This document shows, one piece after another, positions 16,910-24,307 of a stretch of DNA of 34,004 nt (the first letter of the stretch is position 1; each line of letters starts with the position of its first letter). Under the pieces are notes generated by a model. The model ran no database searches. It had not been told where the DNA came from and saw only the letters and a program-made list of their open reading frames with translations. The DNA comes from Candidatus Zhuqueibacterota bacterium (GTDB lineage: Bacteria > Zhuqueibacterota > Zhuqueibacteria > Residuimicrobiales > Oceaniaggregativiventaceae), in contig WJME01000106.1 in the NCBI GenBank assembly GCA_014728115.1, forward strand, positions 1-34,004, read 5' to 3'. The position numbers were made by a program, and so were the translations under genes.

Positions 16910-18239
16910 GCGAAACTCCGTTTTGATAAAGGGTTTCTTTGAATGTAATTCCGAGGGGGCGTAGTTTATTTAAAATGGGCTTGTAAATTGCTTTTTCTGT
17001 GGGAATCAAAACACCCGGAATATTGATTTCTCCCAGAGCAATCAGATGGGCTGCCACTGCGGCAGGCAACCCCACCGTACGCGCCATCGCTGATTCTTTG
17101 CCTGCCTCTCCGGTGAGAACGAGCAAAGAACGGATATGTTGGTCTTTTTCTGCGGGTTTTGCATAAATGATATCATGCTGTAATACAATCATATCCCGTT
17201 CGCCGGGACGATAGGCCATTCGTTCCAACATAATGTCGGTCAATGCCTGCAATGGTGAGACAGGATACGAGAATAGCGGTTTATCTTCCAATATCCCCAG
17301 CCAGCACAAACACTCCCATAAACGCAAAGATGTGTCGATATTGAATCGTTTGAGAATAGCCTTTTCAGGATCGTCGTCTGTAGCCAGCCCCAAAAGATGC
17401 CCGGTCAGTTGACGATAGGTTCTTATGCCCGCATCTGAAATAAGGGTTTCATCGAGAAATCCCATTTGAGTTAAGAAATTCATCGTCTGGCACCAGCCCG
17501 GATAACGGAGGGTTCCTCTGAACAGGGTTTCCGATTCTTTCAGTCTGTAAAGATCTTTATACACCATGGAATCTCTATTGGGATACATTTCCAGTTCACC
17601 CACCCCATTGATTTCTCTGGGCCGGATGTGTTTGAACAGATCCTGGGATGGCACCTCGATGAGGTGGTTATGTCTGCGAAAACGGGCCGGGTTTTTCGTT
17701 GCCATCAAAACTCCGCGCGGACTCCATGAAAATTTATAGCCCAAAGGATTGTCATTACTCTCTGGGGCGGGCAACCCTCCACAACACGATTCAAATGATT
17801 TGACGGTGCCCTGGCCATCATGAATGGCATCTATGAGAGCCATGGCTGACATGTGATCGATGCCAGGATCGAGACCAGCTTCATTGAGGAACACCAGGCC
17901 CGCTTCTTTGGCTTTGACATCGAGGTTTTGCATATCTTGGCTTACATATGACGTCGTGACGAGGTGGCTGGAATGCCTCAGGCAATGATGAGCCACATGC
18001 GGGTGAAAGGTAAATGGCAGCAAACTGACAGTGACATCGACAGTGGATAAAAGCCGCGATAATTGCTCATCATCTTGAACATCGAGCTCGACCCTGTGTG
18101 GGATTTCTGACAAGAGATCCATGGATTGTGAACTGAACTGTTGGCTAGCTACCGTAACCTCCAGTTCGGGTTGTTGTAACAGATATTTTATCAGTGGGGG
18201 AGCGACATGCCCGGCACCCAAAATTAAAATCCGTTTCAC
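16893..18239 (-). CDS. Saccharopine dehydrogenase (glutamate-forming, Lys9-like)
   Basis: A 448-residue NAD(P)-dependent enzyme interconverting saccharopine with glutamate and 2-aminoadipate semialdehyde. The N-terminal Rossmann motif is ILGAGHVAPPLIKYLL (about 5-20). The substrate domain carries FLNEAGLDPGIDHMSAM, CGGLPAPESNDNPLGYKFSWSPRGVL and LRYPGWCQT, which match the SDH half of the animal and plant bifunctional enzyme. The start codon is GTG at 18239, with a GAGGG site overlapping the 7-bp gap after the upstream reductase gene. The two halves fused in eukaryotes are thus separate adjacent genes here. The pathway direction (lysine breakdown or alpha-aminoadipate synthesis) cannot be settled from the window, though breakdown is the usual role of this pair in bacteria. 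Confidence 0.92.
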   Translation of the reverse strand: MKRILILGAGHVAPPLIKYLLQQPELEVTVASQQFSSQSMDLLSEIPHRVELDVQDDEQLSRLLSTVDVTVSLLPFTFHPHVAHHCLRHSSHLVTTSYVSQDMQNLDVKAKEAGLVFLNEAGLDPGIDHMSAMALIDAIHDGQGTVKSFESCCGGLPAPESNDNPLGYKFSWSPRGVLMATKNPARFRRHNHLIEVPSQDLFKHIRPREINGVGELEMYPNRDSMVYKDLYRLKESETLFRGTLRYPGWCQTMNFLTQMGFLDETLISDAGIRTYRQLTGHLLGLATDDDPEKAILKRFNIDTSLRLWECLCWLGILEDKPLFSYPVSPLQALTDIMLERMAYRPGERDMIVLQHDIIYAKPAEKDQHIRSLLVLTGEAGKESAMARTVGLPAAVAAHLIALGEINIPGVLIPTEKAIYKPILNKLRPLGITFKETLYQNGVSHASDR

Positions 18240-18246
18240 CTGACCC

Positions 18247-19542
18247 TCACAGATATTCTTTTAGATATTGAAATGCTGGAGTCAATTCTCCATTATAGAC
18301 GATAATAGCATTTTTTATTTCCGGAGGTAAATGGCATTCCTCAAAAAGAGTTTTCCAATCTGCCTCGAGTATTTCCGGAATCATGGCCCACAGGGCACTG
18401 CTGAACGCCTGCGATGAATCACGGGGCAATTCAGCAGGCAAGTTGTCGATGGCAATATCCGCAATTCCCGACCCCCCAAAGCCATCCTGAATCTGATCGG
18501 TGAGAGGATTATAAATAAAAGAGGGATTTGCCGGGTCAGTGGTTTTTTCTGTGATTTCAATCGCCCCTCTGATATCACAGCTAATGTCTGTGATTAGCAA
18601 TAACTTTTGTTCACCGCCTTTTTCATAACGTTGCTTGAGACTTGCTTTGGTGACCAATCTCGGATAACGTTCATCCCAGTATATGGCATTGACCAAAACG
18701 GTGAGGTAATCGAGATATTGATCGAATTTTGATCGATAATATTGCGGGTGGACATAATAATTGCGCAAGGCAAAGTGAAACTCTGGATCGTTCGGTTCAA
18801 CCATATCCTGTTCGCTGAAAATGACTTTATAAAAAGGAACAGAAGGATCGAGTTTGAACAGATCCTGTGGCGATACATTTACAATAGGTAGTTGCTCCAA
18901 TACCTCCTGCGCCCCTTTGCTGACCTGACCATAGCCGGCAATGCCAATGACAAACGGAGTAAGAGCAGGGGGGAGCCCATGTTTTTTGATTGCCTGTCCC
19001 AATCGATGCACGTCTTCAAATGCTTCATTAAGATCTTGATACTCCATGGCTTGTTTGATCGTTAAAAACGGCGAGTCTATATCCAGGGCGGCCAGTCGCT
19101 GGCCGACACCATGGAGTGTGTCGATCATTCCTGCCAAACCGGCATATCGTCCAAAAAAGACCAGGCGTTTGTTATCCGGCCCTTTGATGCATTCATAATC
19201 GATGAGGTTACAATCAAGATCGAGCAGTCGTTGCAGCATGGGCATGTTTTGGCTCTGTCCCTTGATGGTGTGTGAGAAAAAACAAAATGTCTTGTCGGGC
19301 AATAAAAGGTGAGGAGGAATTTCTTTAACAGCGAGGATGATCTCGCAGGGAGACAAATCTTCATCGATCTCAGCCCCTGCTTTTACGTACTCTTTGTCCT
19401 GAAAAGCACGATCGGTAAACGGTTGTAAACGGGTTTTTATGTTATACTCGGCTAATAATAGATGAACGTGTTCGGGGACCAGAGGGACGCGGCGTTCCCA
19501 AATGTTTTTGTCTTCCCGGCGAATACCGATCAATCGTTGCAT
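18247..19542 (-). CDS. Lysine-ketoglutarate reductase-like (saccharopine-forming)
   Basis: A 431-residue protein resembling the LKR half of alpha-aminoadipic semialdehyde synthase, which condenses lysine and 2-oxoglutarate to saccharopine with NADPH. The N-terminal domain of the alanine-dehydrogenase/transhydrogenase type has IGIRREDKNIWERRVPL (about 5-21), AVKEIP (71-76) and FFSHTIKGQ (88-96). The nucleotide-binding motif is VIGIAGYGQVSKGAQEVL (198-215). Further LKR signatures are LVNAIYWDERYPRLVTK and ITDISCDIRGAIEIT. The ATG at 19542 has a GGAG site; longer upstream frames have none. It is the first gene of an operon with the dehydrogenase and lipase-like genes, driven by a clear promoter at 19627-19655. 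Confidence 0.92.
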   Translation of the reverse strand: MQRLIGIRREDKNIWERRVPLVPEHVHLLLAEYNIKTRLQPFTDRAFQDKEYVKAGAEIDEDLSPCEIILAVKEIPPHLLLPDKTFCFFSHTIKGQSQNMPMLQRLLDLDCNLIDYECIKGPDNKRLVFFGRYAGLAGMIDTLHGVGQRLAALDIDSPFLTIKQAMEYQDLNEAFEDVHRLGQAIKKHGLPPALTPFVIGIAGYGQVSKGAQEVLEQLPIVNVSPQDLFKLDPSVPFYKVIFSEQDMVEPNDPEFHFALRNYYVHPQYYRSKFDQYLDYLTVLVNAIYWDERYPRLVTKASLKQRYEKGGEQKLLLITDISCDIRGAIEITEKTTDPANPSFIYNPLTDQIQDGFGGSGIADIAIDNLPAELPRDSSQAFSSALWAMIPEILEADWKTLFEECHLPPEIKNAIIVYNGELTPAFQYLKEYL

Positions 19543-19626
19543 GTTTCTCCTCTTTGCTCTGTGCATGCGTAAAATGCCGGATTTTCGTGTGACACTCATC
19601 CGTATTCATAAATTGGAATGCTCTAT

Positions 19627-19655
19627 ATTCTAAGCCAAAAAAAACTCAAAGTCAA
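19627..19655 (-). promoter_or_regulatory. Promoter of the saccharopine operon
   Basis: On the minus strand TTGACT (19650-19655) and TAGAAT (19627-19632) are spaced by exactly 17 bp. The predicted start near 19620 leaves a leader of about 78 nt before the ATG at 19542. Confidence 0.65.
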
Positions 19656-19744
19656 TGAGTTTTTATCTGTTGAGGTGGGAATATCTGACAAAGAATTAAT
19701 ATTTTATGCGTACACGGAAAGGAGAAACGGTCGTGGCGGGGGGG

Positions 19745-20254
19745 TTAGTATAGAACATCGTGCAGATATTTTTCAACATACAATATAGCTTGTTCGGGGG
19801 TGGAGGCAATGCGAAACAATCCGGGCTTTGTAAATTCACGTAAAACTTGAGCGGCCTCGAATCCCAGGGTCACAACAGGCTTGTTGTTTTTCAAGGCCAG
19901 GGCAATTTCGGACAAGGTCCCCGCAGATCCTTTACATGCTACCACCACATCGCTGCTCAATACATTGATCAGGTTCCTAGCATCAGCCATATTCGTAGCC
20001 AGGGCGATATCTATAAAGGGATTGGCCTGATGTCTGTCGGCTTGCGGAAGAATGCCGACTGTGATACCGCCGCGTTCTTTGGCGCCCTGGGCAGAGGCTC
20101 GCATGACACCGGCATCCCGACCCCCGTTCAATAGAATCCAGCCCTTGTCCGCAATCATTTTACCCAGCTGATAAGCGGTTTCCAGGGTTTCTTTATCGAC
20201 CATAGCCCCCCCCATGACACCGATTATGGGTTGGTGGCGGATTTCTGATATCAT
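19745..20254 (-). CDS. LOG/TIGR00725-like Rossmann protein
   Basis: A 169-residue single-domain protein of the SLOG/LOG superfamily, which binds nucleotides or related ligands. The N-terminus is IIGVMGGAMVDKETLETAYQ. The first loop is LLNGGRDAGVMRASAQGAKE in place of the canonical GGGxxGxM. The second is VACKGSAGTLSEIALALK, matching PGGxGTxxE loosely. The degenerate motifs point to the TIGR00725 type (sometimes called molybdenum-cofactor-carrier-like) more than a cytokinin-activating LOG phosphoribohydrolase. The role is unknown. The ATG has a GAGGG site. It lies 28 bp downstream of rlmN on the same strand. Confidence 0.8.
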   Translation of the reverse strand: MISEIRHQPIIGVMGGAMVDKETLETAYQLGKMIADKGWILLNGGRDAGVMRASAQGAKERGGITVGILPQADRHQANPFIDIALATNMADARNLINVLSSDVVVACKGSAGTLSEIALALKNNKPVVTLGFEAAQVLREFTKPGLFRIASTPEQAILYVEKYLHDVLY

Positions 20255-20281
20255 TATTACGCCCTCGATTAACGAACAAGA

Positions 20282-21376
20282 CTAGGCAGACAATTCATCA
20301 AGTTCTTGGGTAGCCAATTGACCACAAGCAGCATCGATATCATCGCCTTTGCTCCATCTGACAGAAACAGGAGCCTTGCTGGAAAGCAGCCAGTTGGCAA
20401 ATCGATCGACTTGCCTAGGATCCGGTCTCTGAAACGCTTCGATGGTTGGGTTGTAGGGAATGAGATTGATTTTGCAGGGCATATTGTGGACCATTTCTTT
20501 TAATGCCATGGCATCCTCATAGCTGTCATTGACACCTTTCAAGAGGACAATCTCGATGGTTGGCCGCCGGCCGCTTTTTTTAATATAGTATTTCATGGCC
20601 TCTGTCAGGGCCTGAACATGCCATTTGCGGCTTATAGGCATTAACTGTTGGCGTTTTTCATTCAATGCCGAGTGCAAAGAGATGGCGAGTTTGAATTTAT
20701 GGCCTTCATCCGCAAAACGATAAATTTCCGGGATAATTCCGGCCGTTGAAATCACGATATGGCGGGTGCCAATCGCTATACCGTCCGGATGGCTCATCAG
20801 GTTTGCGGATTTGATGGCAGCATCATAATTCTTGAATGGCTCACCCATGCCCATAAAAACGACGTTGGTTAATTCTCGACCGATATCTCGCTCGACACAG
20901 AGTACCTGATCCACGATTTCACCGGTCAATAGGTTCCTGCGAAATCCCATTTTTCCTGTTGCACAAAATGAACACATGAGCGCACAGCCCACCTGAGAGG
21001 AGACACACAACGTGTGCCGGTCATCTTCAGGAATATAGACGCTCTCGACAAGTTGACCATCAGCAAGACGAAAGAGATATTTTATAGAACCAGAGGCAGA
21101 AACAGAGCGTTTTTGCAGCTCCAAATGACCCAATGTGGCCAGGCCTGAGAGTTTTCGCCGTAAAGGTGTTGCGATATTGGTCATAGATTCAAAATCAGTG
21201 GCTTTGCGCTGATAAATCCAATGAAAAAGCTGTTTGCCGCGAAATCGTTTTTCATCGATAGACTCGGCAAAGGCTTGCAGCTCTTCCTGTGACTGGCCGG
21301 TCAAATTTATTTTGGTCAAAGTGCTATTCTGTTTTTTTGCGTTGATCTTTGATTGTTTTAAAAAAAGAATGTACAA
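20282..21376 (-). CDS. rlmN: RlmN, 23S rRNA A2503 / tRNA A37 C2-methyltransferase
   Basis: Radical SAM methyltransferase of about 364 residues that methylates C2 of adenine in 23S rRNA and some tRNAs. The cluster motif is C131-ALM-C135-SF-C138. The two mechanistic cysteines are present: C124 (TLCVSSQVG) and C351 near the end (DIDAACGQL). Other signatures are VVFMGMGEP, HIVISTAG, LAISLHSA and IEIVLLKGVND. The N-terminus is uncertain: the longest frame starts with TTG at 21376 without a good ribosome site, and the first internal ATG (codon 65) would cut into the domain. A TTG further in (near codon 20 or 25) is possible. An inverted repeat lies 63 bp upstream. Confidence 0.93.
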   Translation of the reverse strand: MYILFLKQSKINAKKQNSTLTKINLTGQSQEELQAFAESIDEKRFRGKQLFHWIYQRKATDFESMTNIATPLRRKLSGLATLGHLELQKRSVSASGSIKYLFRLADGQLVESVYIPEDDRHTLCVSSQVGCALMCSFCATGKMGFRRNLLTGEIVDQVLCVERDIGRELTNVVFMGMGEPFKNYDAAIKSANLMSHPDGIAIGTRHIVISTAGIIPEIYRFADEGHKFKLAISLHSALNEKRQQLMPISRKWHVQALTEAMKYYIKKSGRRPTIEIVLLKGVNDSYEDAMALKEMVHNMPCKINLIPYNPTIEAFQRPDPRQVDRFANWLLSSKAPVSVRWSKGDDIDAACGQLATQELDELSA

Positions 21377-21438
21377 TGATAGAAAACAAACAAATGATTT
21401 TGATTAATCCGTATGCGTATGAAATTGAAAAACTCTTT

Positions 21439-21458
21439 TATGGAACAAAGGTTCCATA
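21439..21458. promoter_or_regulatory. Inverted repeat upstream of rlmN
   Basis: TATGGAAC (21439-21446), AAAG and GTTCCATA (21451-21458) form a perfect 8-bp-arm repeat. A shorter related repeat (TATGGA tgt TCCATA, 21516-21530) overlaps the stop of the MauE/DoxX-like gene. They could be operators or an RNA hairpin at the 3' end of the upstream operon; no T-run follows. Confidence 0.4.
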
Positions 21459-21514
21459 CGTTCAGCATAAACCTGACAATGACTATCTACCTGATTCGCA
21501 GAAAGCCCTGTCTG

Positions 21515-21988
21515 CTATGGATGTTCCATAACCTCGTCACCGGACATCCTGTCATAGTATTGTTTTGTTTTTCCGGCTTTAACGAATACATATCCTGCCA
21601 TGATCAGCAGGATGAGATCTTCAATAATTTTGCGAATGCCGACCTGAGCACCGGTCTCTGAGGTGGTAAAACAGCCACAATCGATATTCAAGCCGCGTGC
21701 AAGGGCAGAAGCAAGCGCAATAATAAAAACTGTATTGAGCACCATGAAAATCAAAGCACTGCCTCGTATCCATTTGCCGATGAGCAATGCGAGACCTGCC
21801 AGGACTTCGATCCACGGGAGAATGATGGCCATAAGCACGACCAGTATATACGGCAGCATCTGATAATTGTCAATGCTGATCGCAAATCCTCGGGGATCGA
21901 GAATTTTCACCACACCTGCATAGATAAAAACTGCAGCGAGGATCAATCTTGCCAGCCAATAGAGTAAATACTGCCAATTCCTTTTCAT
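21515..21988 (-). CDS. MauE/DoxX-family membrane protein
   Basis: A 157-residue inner-membrane protein with four predicted helices (about 8-28, 46-70, 76-98, 117-138). The motif LARGLNIDCGCF with C104 and C106 is characteristic of the MauE/DoxX redox-associated family, whose members work in disulfide or sulfur redox chemistry. Its ATG overlaps the stop of the rhodanese gene (ATGA), so the two are translationally coupled and probably act together. A rhodanese beside a DoxX/MauE protein suggests periplasmic persulfide or thiosulfate handling, or thiol oxidation. This is inference from context. Confidence 0.85.
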   Translation of the reverse strand: MKRNWQYLLYWLARLILAAVFIYAGVVKILDPRGFAISIDNYQMLPYILVVLMAIILPWIEVLAGLALLIGKWIRGSALIFMVLNTVFIIALASALARGLNIDCGCFTTSETGAQVGIRKIIEDLILLIMAGYVFVKAGKTKQYYDRMSGDEVMEHP

Positions 21989-22503
21989 GATTGACCTCCA
22001 GTCCCGGTTTCCACAGGAAGGCCGGCATCTTGCCAGGCATCGAGCCCATCGGGGTAAATCGCCACGCGAAAACCCAACGCAGCCAGTTCGATGCCAAGCA
22101 ATTCTCCCAGGTCACATGGGGGTCCGCCACAATAGGTGATGAGCCAGGTTTTTTTGTCAAGCTCTTCGACAAGATCCATATATTCATAAAAGCGTTCAAA
22201 CGAGAGATGTCGTGCACCGGGCAGATGCGCTTGCAAGTACTCTTTTTCTGAACGAGCATCAAGGGCGATCGCTTGTCCCGATTCCAAAAGGGCCTGAACC
22301 TGCTCGGTTGATACGAACAAAGGTTCACCTGGAGAGAACTGCATGTCTGGCAGTTCTTGTGTCAATACGGTATCATCTGCATAGGTTATAGAGGGGCGTT
22401 GTGATGAAATCGCCAAACTATCTTTGTGTATCCAGTTGGTCAAAAACCCGGCCAGTGAGGCGATCACGACAATACCCAGAGCTTCATAGAGTGCGCGTTT
22501 CAT
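21985..22503 (-). CDS. Membrane-anchored rhodanese-like protein
   Basis: A 172-residue protein with an N-terminal membrane anchor (about residues 5-25, YEALGIVVIASLAGFLTNWI) followed by one rhodanese domain (about 62-168) on the periplasmic side. The domain has ALDARSEKEYLQAHLPGARHL and the active loop YC125GGPPC130DLG, with C125 the likely persulfide-carrying cysteine and C130 a second cysteine that could form a disulfide. The ATG at 22503 is chosen over the in-frame ATG at 22539, which has no ribosome site. It is the first gene of an operon with the MauE/DoxX protein and is expressed from a promoter inside the inverted repeat at 22557-22598. Confidence 0.86.
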   Translation of the reverse strand: MKRALYEALGIVVIASLAGFLTNWIHKDSLAISSQRPSITYADDTVLTQELPDMQFSPGEPLFVSTEQVQALLESGQAIALDARSEKEYLQAHLPGARHLSFERFYEYMDLVEELDKKTWLITYCGGPPCDLGELLGIELAALGFRVAIYPDGLDAWQDAGLPVETGTGGQS

Positions 22504-22541
22504 GATAGGGCATCCCTTTGTTATGCGATTCCAAGTCATTT

Positions 22542-22569
22542 AATTTAAAGGTTTTTAGCAATTGTTCAA
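22542..22569 (-). promoter_or_regulatory. Rhodanese operon promoter
   Basis: On the minus strand TTGAAC (22564-22569) lies in the left arm of the inverted repeat. TAAATT (22542-22547) follows after a 16-bp spacer. Transcription would start near 22535, leaving about 30 nt of leader. Confidence 0.5.
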
Positions 22570-22598
22570 TAAAAATATTTCTTTATTGAACAATTGCT
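22557..22598. promoter_or_regulatory. 17-bp-arm inverted repeat, probable shared operator
   Basis: The arms 22557-22573 and 22582-22598 are perfect reverse complements (AGCAATTGTTCAATAAA and partner) around the 8-bp AATATTTC. The repeat sits between the divergent rhodanese and YidE-type genes and contains the predicted -35 boxes of both. No T-run follows on either strand, so it is not a terminator. A dimeric regulator bound here would cover both promoters. The regulator is not encoded in the window. Confidence 0.65.
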
Positions 22599-22614
22599 TC
22601 AAATGTCGTATATT
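22586..22614 (+). promoter_or_regulatory. Promoter of the YidE-type antiporter gene
   Basis: TTGAAC (22586-22591), in the right arm of the inverted repeat, and TATATT (22609-22614) are spaced by 17 bp. The predicted start near 22621 leaves about 36 nt before the ATG at 22657. Confidence 0.5.
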
Positions 22615-22656
22615 TCGTGCTTTGCAATAATCAAACCATAATCAACTTGGAACAAC

Positions 22657-24246
22657 ATGTCATCCTTGCTTACATCCGGTTATTGGAGTCTTTTTCTCAT
22701 CATCGCCATAGGACTGGCCCTGGGGCGCGTGACCATCAAGGGTATGTCTCTGGATGTCTCTGCTGTGCTTTTTGTAGCCCTGTTATTCGGCCATTATGGC
22801 GCCTCGATTCCTGATGAGCTGCAGAAAATCGGACTGTTGTTGTTCATTTTTACCATTGGAATTCAGGCCGGACCCGGGTTTTTTGCAGCCTTTCGTAAAC
22901 GGGGGATCCAACTCATCGGACTCGTTTGTTTTCTGGTTATCGTCGGTGCCACGACTACCGCACTTTTGTCCTGGATGTTTGATATTGACATGAAAATCGC
23001 GGTAGGTTTGTTCGCCGGTGCTCTTACCAGTACACCCGGTCTGGCTGCAGCTATAGAAAGTGCACAGTCTCCTATGGCCTCTATTGGTTATGGTATTGCC
23101 TATCCCTTTGGGGTGATCGGTGTCATTCTTTTCGTACGGCTCTTGCCCCGGCTTCTCAAACGGAACATACAAGAGTTAGAAAGACAGGTCGAGGAAGAGT
23201 CGAGACAAGATTATCCCGAGGTGATCAATCGCAATTTCATTGTCGAAAACCAGAATGTCGATGGCAAGCCATTGGGTAGTCTGAATATCCGTTCCATGAC
23301 CGGTGCGACCATTTCTCGTGTCATGCACGATGATCTTGCCATCACACCGACTGCGGATACCCCATTACATCTCGGGGATCTGGTCAAAGCCGTCGGTACC
23401 CCTGAGGCTCTAGAGTGCGTTCAGGTGCTTATCGGTTCAGAAACAAAACGCGAAATTCCCTTGGCCAAAGGATATGAAGTGCAATGGGTACTGGTGACCA
23501 ACAAGGAGGTGGTCAATAAATCTCTTGCACAACTCAATCTCCTGGGTAATTATAACGCCAATGTCACGCGTATTGCCCGTTCAGGTATTCATATCTCTCC
23601 CTCACCAGCAAGTCAGATCCGTTTCGGCGACAAGTTGATGATCGCCTGCGACAAGGAAAACATGAAACAAGTGGTCCGTTTGCTGGGCAACGATGACCGG
23701 CGACTCTCGGAAACCGATTTCCTGCCGATTGCTGCCGGTGTTGCCATGGGAATTTTTGTGGGGATGCTCGAGATTCCGCTGTTTGCCGGGATCACATTCA
23801 AACCCGGACTGACGGGTGGTGTGCTGGCCGCCGCGCTTGTGCTCAGCCGTATTGGCAAGACCGGTCCGATTTTGTGGACATTGTCATGGCCGGGAAATCA
23901 ACTCTTGCGGCAAATGGGGCTATTGTTTTTTCTTTCAGCAGTGGGGACAAAGGCAGGAGCCCATCTTGTGGAGACCATTAGCACCTATGGGTTGCAATTG
24001 TTTGTTGTCGGTGCTGCGATTACTGTCATCCCTATGGTGTTGGCTGCTATCCTGGGATTGTGGCTCTTTCGGTTCAATATGCTGACATTGCTCGGAGCAT
24101 TGACCGGCGGTATGACCAGCACACCGGGATTGGCAGCAGTGACGCCTATGACCGATACGGATGCCCCCTCTGTTGCCTATGCAGCGGTTTATCCTGTTGC
24201 ACTGGTGGTGCTCATTATTTGCGCACAGATATTGGGCCGGCTCTGA
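22657..24246 (+). CDS. YidE/AspT-type (AAE family) antiporter
   Basis: A 529-residue inner-membrane transporter of the aspartate:alanine exchanger family. Two homologous membrane halves carry the repeated signature TSTPGLAA (about 124-131 and 486-493). Between them sit two TrkA-C/RCK-C domains (about 205-290 and 295-350; FIVENQNVDGKPLGSLN and YEVQWVLVTNKEVVNKSLAQL), which are probably regulatory. The length is normal for the family. The substrate is unknown; characterised relatives exchange aspartate/alanine or carry dicarboxylates, and YidE itself is uncharacterised. The ATG follows a weak GGA site. The gene diverges from the rhodanese operon across a shared inverted repeat and ends at a bidirectional terminator. 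Confidence 0.92.
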   Translation: MSSLLTSGYWSLFLIIAIGLALGRVTIKGMSLDVSAVLFVALLFGHYGASIPDELQKIGLLLFIFTIGIQAGPGFFAAFRKRGIQLIGLVCFLVIVGATTTALLSWMFDIDMKIAVGLFAGALTSTPGLAAAIESAQSPMASIGYGIAYPFGVIGVILFVRLLPRLLKRNIQELERQVEEESRQDYPEVINRNFIVENQNVDGKPLGSLNIRSMTGATISRVMHDDLAITPTADTPLHLGDLVKAVGTPEALECVQVLIGSETKREIPLAKGYEVQWVLVTNKEVVNKSLAQLNLLGNYNANVTRIARSGIHISPSPASQIRFGDKLMIACDKENMKQVVRLLGNDDRRLSETDFLPIAAGVAMGIFVGMLEIPLFAGITFKPGLTGGVLAAALVLSRIGKTGPILWTLSWPGNQLLRQMGLLFFLSAVGTKAGAHLVETISTYGLQLFVVGAAITVIPMVLAAILGLWLFRFNMLTLLGALTGGMTSTPGLAAVTPMTDTDAPSVAYAAVYPVALVVLIICAQILGRL

Positions 24247-24267
24247 GTGTTCAAAATAGAAAAAAAC

Positions 24268-24302
24268 AAGGGCAGTTTTGTGAATGAAACAAAACTGCCC
24301 TT
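24268..24302. terminator. Bidirectional intrinsic terminator
   Basis: Perfect 14-bp arms (24268-24281 and 24289-24302, core GGGCAGTTTTGT) enclose the 7-nt loop GAATGAA between two converging genes. A T-rich tail follows on the plus strand (TTCTGTTT). A stronger one, with six consecutive T (complement of 24261-24266), follows on the minus strand. Confidence 0.85.
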
Positions 24303-24307
24303 TCTGT

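Noticed and set aside
21376..21531. Small plus-strand frame (about 51 residues) between rlmN and the MauE/DoxX-like gene
   Set aside because: The translation looks protein-like, but there is no ribosome site, it overlaps both neighbours antisense, and it contains the inverted repeats. I could not support it as a gene.
22557..22598. Terminator for the rhodanese operon or antiporter gene
   Set aside because: It lies at the 5' ends of both divergent genes and has no following T-run, so an operator is the better reading.
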